Below, one piece after another: positions 59,144-64,000 of a DNA stretch of 64,000 nt (within the stretch, counting starts at the first letter, position 1; each line of letters starts with the position of its first letter). A program made the translations under genes and the position numbers. The notes under the pieces were generated by a model. It worked only from the letters and a program-made list of their open reading frames with translations. It searched no databases and was not told the origin of the DNA. Source of the DNA: Pseudomonadota bacterium (lineage in GTDB: Bacteria > Myxococcota_A > UBA796 > GCA-2862545); assembly GCA_005776945.1 (NCBI GenBank), contig SXOB01000053.1, positions 1-64,000 of the forward strand. The letters are read 5' to 3'.

Positions 59144-59994
59144 CGACGGCCGCCCTGATCGAGCGATTCGACGCCCACCTCGCCGCCGAACGGGGCGCAT
59201 CGATTCACACCCGACGGGCCTACCGGGCCACGCTCCACTCGCTGGCGACCCATCTCGCTCCACGGTCGCTTCCGGAGGCCGATCGCCTTGCGCTGCGAAG
59301 TTGGCTGCTGGTGGCCGGCCATGGCCGGAGCGCCGCGACGGTCCAACGCCACGTCGCGGCCCTCCGCACGTTCTACCGGTGGCTCGCGCGCACAGGGGCC
59401 ATCGCCGAACCCGTCGCTGACGCCCTCAAGACGCCGAAGACCCGCCGTCCCCTCCCCGATGTCCTTTCGGTCGCGGCCGCCGATGCCGTCCTCGAAGCGC
59501 CACTCAGCCCACGCGACGCCGCCCTCCTCGAGCTCGCCTACGGCGGCGGCCTCCGCGTCTCCGAACTCGTCGGCCTCGATTGGTCAGACCTGGATCTCGT
59601 GAGCGGAACGGTGGTCGTCCGCCGCGGCAAAGGCGGTCGCGCCCGTCGCGTCCCCATCGGACCCGTGGCCGCCCAAGCGCTCCGAGGCCTGCGAGATGCG
59701 CCCGATGGCCCGGTCTTCCGCGGTGCACGCGGGGCGCGCCTGACGGATCGGGTGGCCCGTCGCATCGTCGCAAATGCAGGGCTCCGGGCGGGGCTCGATG
59801 GCCTGCACCCCCACACCCTTCGCCACAGCTTTGCCACCCATTTGCTGGACGGCGGCGCCGACCTTCGCGCCATCCAAGAGATGCTTGGCCACAGCTCCCT
59901 TTCGACGACCCAACGGTACACGCACGTGAGTACGGCGCGCCTTCGCGACGCTTACCGGGATGCCCATCCGAGGGCTCGCCGCCGCGACGGTTAA
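59140..59994 (+). CDS. Tyrosine recombinase XerC/XerD-like
   Basis: A 284-aa site-specific recombinase for chromosome dimer resolution at dif. The core-binding domain (1-100) precedes the catalytic domain with Arg in [13 protein letters not shown] (about residue 135), Lys in [12 protein letters not shown], HxxR in [15 protein letters not shown], His in LGHSSLSTT and the Tyr nucleophile in QRYTHVS (about 265). The length and lack of neighbouring att or cargo genes favour the housekeeping Xer over an integrase. Coupled to the small gene before it; purA follows after 18 bases. Confidence 0.9.
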   Translation: MTTAALIERFDAHLAAERGASIHTRRAYRATLHSLATHLAPRSLPEADRLALRSWLLVAGHGRSAATVQRHVAALRTFYRWLARTGAIAEPVADALKTPKTRRPLPDVLSVAAADAVLEAPLSPRDAALLELAYGGGLRVSELVGLDWSDLDLVSGTVVVRRGKGGRARRVPIGPVAAQALRGLRDAPDGPVFRGARGARLTDRVARRIVANAGLRAGLDGLHPHTLRHSFATHLLDGGADLRAIQEMLGHSSLSTTQRYTHVSTARLRDAYRDAHPRARRRDG

Positions 59995-60012
59995 GCGCGC
60001 CGGGGAGGCCGG

Positions 60013-61227
60013 ATGCCAACCGTCGTGGTCGTCGGAACCCAATGGGGCGACGAGGGCAAAGGCAAGGTGGTCGATGCGTTGGCCCCCTCCGTGGCCGCCG
60101 TCGTGCGCTTCCAGGGTGGAAACAACGCGGGACACACCCTGGTCGTCGGGGGGCGCAAGACCGTCCTGCACCTGCTGCCGAGCGGAGCTTTGCATGACCA
60201 CTGCCTCTGCATCATCGGGCCCGGCGTCGTCGTCGACCCGGCCGTCCTGCTTGCAGAGGTCGACCAGCTTAGCGCCCTTGGCGTAGACATCGAACGCCGC
60301 CTGCGCATCGCGTCCTCCGCACACGTGATTCTGCCGTGGCACCCCCACGTCGACCGTCAACGCGAGGTCGCTGCCGGCGCGCACGCCATCGGCACGACCC
60401 ACCGCGGCCTCAGCCCGGCCTACGAGGACAAGGTGGCCCGGCGCGGCCTGCGCATCGGCGACCTCATCAGCCCCTCCCGCCTGGCCGCAAAGCTCACGAT
60501 GGCCCCCATCGACGGCTACGACCGTGCCGAGGTCCTGGAGCGGCTGGCTGAACTTGGCGCGCGACTGCGGCCCTGGGTTGTCGACGTCCCGGAGCTGCTC
60601 GCGGAACTCCGCAGGAAGGGCGAAGGCATCCTCTTCGAGGGCGCCCAAGGCACGTTCCTTGACGTCGATCATGGCACATGGCCCTACGTCACGAGTAGCA
60701 ACACCGTGGCGGGCGCGGCTTGCGCTGGCGCGGGCGTCGGCCCCACGGCGATCGATCAGGTCATCGGGATCGCCAAGGCCTACGTCACGCGCGTCGGCGG
60801 TGGCCCATTCCCCACCGAGTGCGCCCCCGACGTCGCCGAGGCTCTTCGCGCCGCCGGCGGCGAGTTTGGCGCGACCACCGGGCGCCCAAGACGAATCGGG
60901 TGGTTCGACGTTCCCCTGCTCCGCCGCAGCGCTCTCCTCAACGGCCTGAGCGCCATCGCCCTGAGCAAACTCGACGTGTTGTCGACGCGCTCCGAAATCC
61001 CCGTCGCGATGTCCTACGATGGCGGTTGGCCCGAGGACCTCGCGTTCGCCCGCCCGGTGTACCGCACCTTTGGCGGTTGGACGCGCGACCTTTCGGCATG
61101 CCGCACCCGTGCCGATTTGCCCCACGCCGCCCGGGCCTACGTCGACGCCCTCCAAGAGGCGATCGGCGTGCCCATCGCCTTTGTCGGCGTGGGGCCCGAC
61201 CGCGACCACACGATCGACCTTCGCTGA
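60013..61227 (+). CDS. purA: Adenylosuccinate synthetase
   Basis: A 404-aa GTP-dependent enzyme forming adenylosuccinate from IMP and Asp in AMP synthesis. The P-loop-like GTQWGDEGKGKVVDAL (residues 8-23), FQGGNNAGHTL (IMP site), GTTHRGLSPAYEDK, EGAQGTFLDVDHGTWPYVTSSN and the later GRPRRIGWFDVPLLRR are all canonical. Slightly shorter than the usual ~430 aa. ATG 60013 preceded by GGGGAGG. The stop lies inside a perfect palindrome shared with the convergent gene. Confidence 0.96.
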   Translation: MPTVVVVGTQWGDEGKGKVVDALAPSVAAVVRFQGGNNAGHTLVVGGRKTVLHLLPSGALHDHCLCIIGPGVVVDPAVLLAEVDQLSALGVDIERRLRIASSAHVILPWHPHVDRQREVAAGAHAIGTTHRGLSPAYEDKVARRGLRIGDLISPSRLAAKLTMAPIDGYDRAEVLERLAELGARLRPWVVDVPELLAELRRKGEGILFEGAQGTFLDVDHGTWPYVTSSNTVAGAACAGAGVGPTAIDQVIGIAKAYVTRVGGGPFPTECAPDVAEALRAAGGEFGATTGRPRRIGWFDVPLLRRSALLNGLSAIALSKLDVLSTRSEIPVAMSYDGGWPEDLAFARPVYRTFGGWTRDLSACRTRADLPHAARAYVDALQEAIGVPIAFVGVGPDRDHTIDLR

Positions 61228-61237
61228 CCGCGGTCAG
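61224..61237. repeat. 14-bp perfect palindrome containing both convergent stop codons
   Basis: CTGACCGCGGTCAG reads the same on both strands, so the TGA of purA and the TGA of the MoeZ-like gene are symmetrical within it. It may serve as a shared bidirectional end-of-transcript hairpin, although no T-tracts follow. Confidence 0.45.
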
Positions 61238-62325
61238 ACGACCGGCAATTGCGGGTCGACGTCCTGCCGCCAAGCCAGAAGTCCGCCCGCGACATCGTAG
61301 GCCCGATGCCCGCGTTCCCGGACCGTTGCAGCGGCAACCGAAGACCGGGCCCCGGACCGGCACAACAGCAACACGTCGACCCCTTCCGGAAGGGCGAGCG
61401 TCGCGACCTCATCATGCGGACACGCGGCGTCGACGAAGTCGAGGCTGCCCGCCGCGACCTCGTTGGGCCGACGGACGTCGACAACAAACGGGCGCCAACC
61501 CTCCGCGCGGCGTGCGACCACTTCGCGAGGCGTCAGCCGGTCCGCGGTCGGCTTGGGCAGCCCACAGAGGGCGTCGTAGTCGGTCAGCGCGGTCACGCGC
61601 GCCCGGCCGGGGTCGGCGTCGAGCCGCAGTTCGCGAAACGACATGGTCGCGGCGTCGACGAGCAACAACCGCCCAGACAACGTCTCCCCGAAGCCCGCCA
61701 GGACCTTGAGGGTTTCGGTCGCCATGATGAGGCCGATCAGGCCCGGGACGACGCCCAACACGCCAGCCTCGCCACACGTCGGAACCGACCCGGGCGGCGG
61801 CGGTACCGGGAAGAGGTCGCGGTACCCTGGCCCGCCCCGGTAGCCAAAGACGCTCGCCTGACCTTCGAAGCGAAAGACCGAACCGTAGATGTACGGCTTG
61901 CCGAGGATTTCGCACGCGTCGGAGGCGCAGTAGCGCGTGGGAAAATTGTCGGTTCCGTCCAGAACGACGTCGTAGCGACCAATCAGATCGAGGGCGTTGT
62001 CCGCGCTCAGGCGCGTGGCGTGAGATTCGACGACGACCCCAGGGTTGAGCGCGCCGATCCGACGGACGGCCACCGACGCCTTGGGCTGGCCAAGGGACGG
62101 CGTGTCATGGAGGATCTGACGCTGGAGATTGGACAATTCGACCACATCGTCGTCGACGACGCCCAATCGCCCAACCCCCGCGGCCGCCAGGTACATCAGC
62201 GCTGGCGATCCCAACCCGCCCGCTCCGATGGCGAGCACGGACGCGGCCCGGATGCGCGCCTGCCCCTCAGGCCCAATCTCCTCGAGCATGAGGTGCCGCG
62301 CGTAGCGAACGCCGTCGTCGTTCAC
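61234..62325 (-). CDS. moeZ: MoeB/ThiF-type adenylyltransferase with rhodanese domain (MoeZ-like)
   Basis: A 363-aa E1-like enzyme. YARHLMLEEIGPEGQARI and VLAIGAGGLGSPALMYLAAAG give the ATP site; DDDVVELSNLQRQILH follows. SVPTCGEAGVLGVVPGLIG carries the adenylation-domain Cys, and the C-terminal rhodanese domain (from about 265) has the active loop LLCRSGARSS. The Zn-binding CxxC before LFP is replaced by GYRDLFP, as in actinobacterial MoeZ. Such proteins activate sulfur-carrier proteins (MoaD, ThiS, CysO type) and pass on sulfur for molybdopterin, thiamine or cysteine. GTG start overlaps the upstream stop. Confidence 0.92.
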   Translation of the reverse strand: MNDDGVRYARHLMLEEIGPEGQARIRAASVLAIGAGGLGSPALMYLAAAGVGRLGVVDDDVVELSNLQRQILHDTPSLGQPKASVAVRRIGALNPGVVVESHATRLSADNALDLIGRYDVVLDGTDNFPTRYCASDACEILGKPYIYGSVFRFEGQASVFGYRGGPGYRDLFPVPPPPGSVPTCGEAGVLGVVPGLIGLIMATETLKVLAGFGETLSGRLLLVDAATMSFRELRLDADPGRARVTALTDYDALCGLPKPTADRLTPREVVARRAEGWRPFVVDVRRPNEVAAGSLDFVDAACPHDEVATLALPEGVDVLLLCRSGARSSVAAATVRERGHRAYDVAGGLLAWRQDVDPQLPVV

Positions 62326-63575
62326 GGCGACCTCGGACAGGTGACGCCGACGGCGCCGTATCGCAGGTCATCTCGGAGACGGAGCGCGCGGTCGATCTCG
62401 CCGTCCACGCGCTCAGACGCCTCGGCGAAGGACCGCCGAGCGTGGGCCTGCAGCCACTCCTGAAGGTCGCCAGCCGCCCGCCCATAGAGCGGCGCCAAAT
62501 GTCCCCGGAAGAAGTCGCCCCAATCTTCACTTTCGGGGGCCGCGGCGATCAAGACGACTTCGCGGCTGAGCGCCCGATGGTGGGCGTGAATCTGCTGGGC
62601 GCCCCAGTCGTCAGCGGCAAATCGGTCGAGTTGCGTGCGCACGACACGGTCCACGCGACCGGCGTCTTCGGCCTCCATTCCTCGGCCAGCCGTGAGGCCA
62701 TCGAGCGCGAGATCGAGGGGCTCCAGGCCTTTCAGCGCACGGCGGACGGCCCGCTCTGCACGCTCGGGCTTGCAGCGCGCAGCGAGGTGGGATGCCCAGG
62801 TCACTTCAGCGCCAGGCGCCATCGTGCCTTGCCGCTCAAGCCGCCGTGCTTGCCGCAGCGCTTCCGCGACGCCGCTGGCGTCGCCGGCCACCATGGCCAT
62901 CTCGGCGGCCGCGGCCCGCGCCAAACCCGCGCGCCCCGCTCCCGACGGTACCGCCATGAGCCAATCGTAGGCGCGATCGAGGCGATCGAGTTCCAACTCG
63001 ACCGACGCGGCGCGGAACGCGGCCTCGGTGACCGCAGCGGCCTCGGCCCCCACCGCTGGATGACGCTGCGCGACCTGCCAATGCTGGAGCGCTTCGTCGG
63101 GCCGATCCAATTGTTGGGCGATGGTTCCGGCCGTGAGTGCGGTCGCCGCCTGGAAACCGGCGGCGGCGGCCCGCTCCTCCAGCAGGAGGCCAGCGTCGCC
63201 AACGAAGCCCCGCTCGAGCATGGAGCGCGCGATGGCCAGCGTCATCAGCTCCGCCCCAGGACCATCCGGCACATGATCGGGGGGGACGCGCTCTGCCCAC
63301 GGCGCCAGCGTCACCACGTCGCCGAGGCTCCCAGCCAGGGCGTAGGCTCGGGAAATCGCGACGCGGTAGGTCGGCCCGCCTCGGTCGGACAACATCAACC
63401 AATGTGAAAGCGCGGCATGTTGAAGGCCGGCCTCTTCCAGGCAACTGGCCAACGCAAGGCCGTCCTCAACACTCGACGACTCCGCGGCCGCGCGCGCCAG
63501 TTGAAGGATGTCGGACGGAACGCCGAGGCTGCAAGGCGCCGTCCAACCCGACGCGGCGAGGAACCACCAAGTCAC
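62322..63575 (-). CDS. Exported helical-repeat (TPR-like) protein
   Basis: A 417-aa protein from GTG 63575, preceded by AGGGAAGG; the longer frame from 63944 runs antisense to the neighbouring lipoprotein and was rejected. The signal is short (MTWWFLAASGWTAPC). The rest is a solenoid of paired Ala/Leu-rich helices (for example LALASCLEEAGLQHAALSHWLML, the TPR-like DEALQHWQVAQRHPA and LARAAAAEMAMVAGDASGVAEALRQA), typical of protein-protein scaffolds. GTGA overlap with the MoeZ-like gene. Function unknown. Confidence 0.7.
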   Translation of the reverse strand: MTWWFLAASGWTAPCSLGVPSDILQLARAAAESSSVEDGLALASCLEEAGLQHAALSHWLMLSDRGGPTYRVAISRAYALAGSLGDVVTLAPWAERVPPDHVPDGPGAELMTLAIARSMLERGFVGDAGLLLEERAAAAGFQAATALTAGTIAQQLDRPDEALQHWQVAQRHPAVGAEAAAVTEAAFRAASVELELDRLDRAYDWLMAVPSGAGRAGLARAAAAEMAMVAGDASGVAEALRQARRLERQGTMAPGAEVTWASHLAARCKPERAERAVRRALKGLEPLDLALDGLTAGRGMEAEDAGRVDRVVRTQLDRFAADDWGAQQIHAHHRALSREVVLIAAAPESEDWGDFFRGHLAPLYGRAAGDLQEWLQAHARRSFAEASERVDGEIDRALRLRDDLRYGAVGVTCPRSP

Positions 63576-63639
63576 GACCTTCCCTAACCGCGCCCGCGGG
63601 ACGATGTGGTGAGCGTTAATGCGCGTTTTGGAGCACTCC

Positions 63640-64000
63640 ATGCGCCAGTTCATCCTCCTCGCCTTCGCAGCGGGCTGTGGTCGCGACGCCCCGACCGACA
63701 CCGAAAACACCCCGCCCGCCACGACGGAAACCGACACCGATTCGCCGCCCACCGGACCGACCGGCGAACCTCCGAATCCGACCACCGACGAGACCGGCGG
63801 GACCGGGGAACCCAACGATACAGGCGCCGACGGCTTCGCCGTGCTGATCAACGAAGTGCTCGCAGACCCGTCGGCCAATGCCGGGGACGCGAACTGCGAC
63901 GGCGTGATCAGCACGACGGGCGACGAGTTCATCGAAATCGTCAACGTCGGGTCCGTCGACGCGCGACTCGGCGCCGTGGCCGACGGCGTCGAGCTGCGTC
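63640..64000 (+). CDS. Lipoprotein with a lamin-tail-like domain, cut by the window end
   Basis: ATG 63640, seven bases after GGAG; an in-frame ATG at 63619 is less likely. Signal MRQFILLAFAAGC (Cys13), then a ~50-residue Thr/Pro/Asp/Gly linker. From about residue 68, VLINEVLADPSANAGDANCDG and DEFIEIVNVGSVD match the opening of the lamin-tail (LTD) domain of bacterial surface proteins. The gene continues beyond 64000, so length and further domains are not visible. Confidence 0.75.
   Translation, partial: MRQFILLAFAAGCGRDAPTDTENTPPATTETDTDSPPTGPTGEPPNPTTDETGGTGEPNDTGADGFAVLINEVLADPSANAGDANCDGVISTTGDEFIEIVNVGSVDARLGAVADGVELR

Noticed and set aside
57410-61209. Long minus-strand frames opposite the FG-GAP gene end, dprA, xer and purA (617 and 541 codons)
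   Set aside because: They cut across genes on both strands and contain only shadow-type sequence.
63576-63944. Longer N terminus of the helical-repeat protein (start at 63944)
   Set aside because: The extra 123 codons are antisense to a lipoprotein gene with a good ribosome site and signal; GTG 63575 has its own ribosome site and signal.
1-64000. CRISPR arrays, insertion sequences, prophage or integrated element boundaries
   Set aside because: No spaced direct repeats, transposase or phage genes were seen; the only recombinase is a housekeeping-type Xer, and the single tRNA is not flanked by an integrase.

Overview
The window is high-GC, gene-dense DNA (about 60 protein genes, one tRNA) that fits a Myxococcota or related former deltaproteobacterial genome, probably a metagenome-assembled one. 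Pointers are the many lipoproteins with Thr/Asp/Gly/Pro-rich linkers, kinase-like proteins, a tRNA-Sec, a BacNav-type channel, and housekeeping genes (ftsQ, ffh, miaB, recA, dprA, purA) scattered among accessory operons. The first ~730 bases look like a different, betaproteobacterial-type genome (a DOMON-like gene and the start of a namZ/DUF1343 gene). They are fused inside ftsZ at a short shared sequence, which is most simply an assembly chimera.

Layout. 1-734: foreign fragment. 722-3046 (minus): truncated ftsZ, ftsQ (no ftsA between them), an MntP-like exporter that probably starts at CTG, and a lipoprotein. 3097-11860 (plus): a seven-gene operon with two alkaline-phosphatase-superfamily enzymes, a 66-aa small protein, a membrane protein, a sulfotransferase-like protein and two Notum/pectinacetylesterase-like lipoproteins. 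11864-19627: SMP-30-like lipoproteins, a RibD/DHFR-like protein, a VOC protein, tRNA-Sec, a frameshifted FrnE/DsbA-family gene, a MepA-like endopeptidase, a gamma-glutamyltransferase starting at CTG, and an arylsulfotransferase. 19627-23917 (minus): ffh followed by two GT9 and one GT4 glycosyltransferases. 23981-25549: a second arylsulfotransferase.

25563-35249 (minus) is a ten-gene operon: HAD-like, fatty acyl reductase, second reductase, pyruvyl transferase, crotonase, ACP, acyl ligase, lipid kinase, PlsC-like acyltransferase and TetR. All nine junctions are 4-base NTGA overlaps, and a perfect inverted repeat sits at its front. It looks like a complete regulated lipid or glycolipid assembly pathway. 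35294-38537: miaB plus an ABC exporter. 38615-43413: two membrane-anchored pseudokinases flanking a hydrolase-like lipoprotein. 43429-49174: pepA, an unusual bacterial PFK-2/FBPase-2, an SDR, HutD, a BacNav channel and a YbgC thioesterase. 49525-52228: comM, DUF3006, recA. 52267-55927: an unknown protein, then an unknown plus ATP-grasp pair. 56047-64000: FG-GAP lipoprotein, dprA, a small protein, a Xer recombinase, purA, MoeZ-like, a repeat-type exported protein and the start of a lamin-tail lipoprotein.

Three features run through the window: 4-base stop/start overlaps using ATG, GTG, TTG and probably CTG; very short export signals on many lipoproteins; and local pairs of paralogues or related genes (AP, Notum, SMP-30, arylsulfotransferase, GT9, pseudokinase). 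I saw no CRISPR array, insertion sequence, rRNA or prophage.
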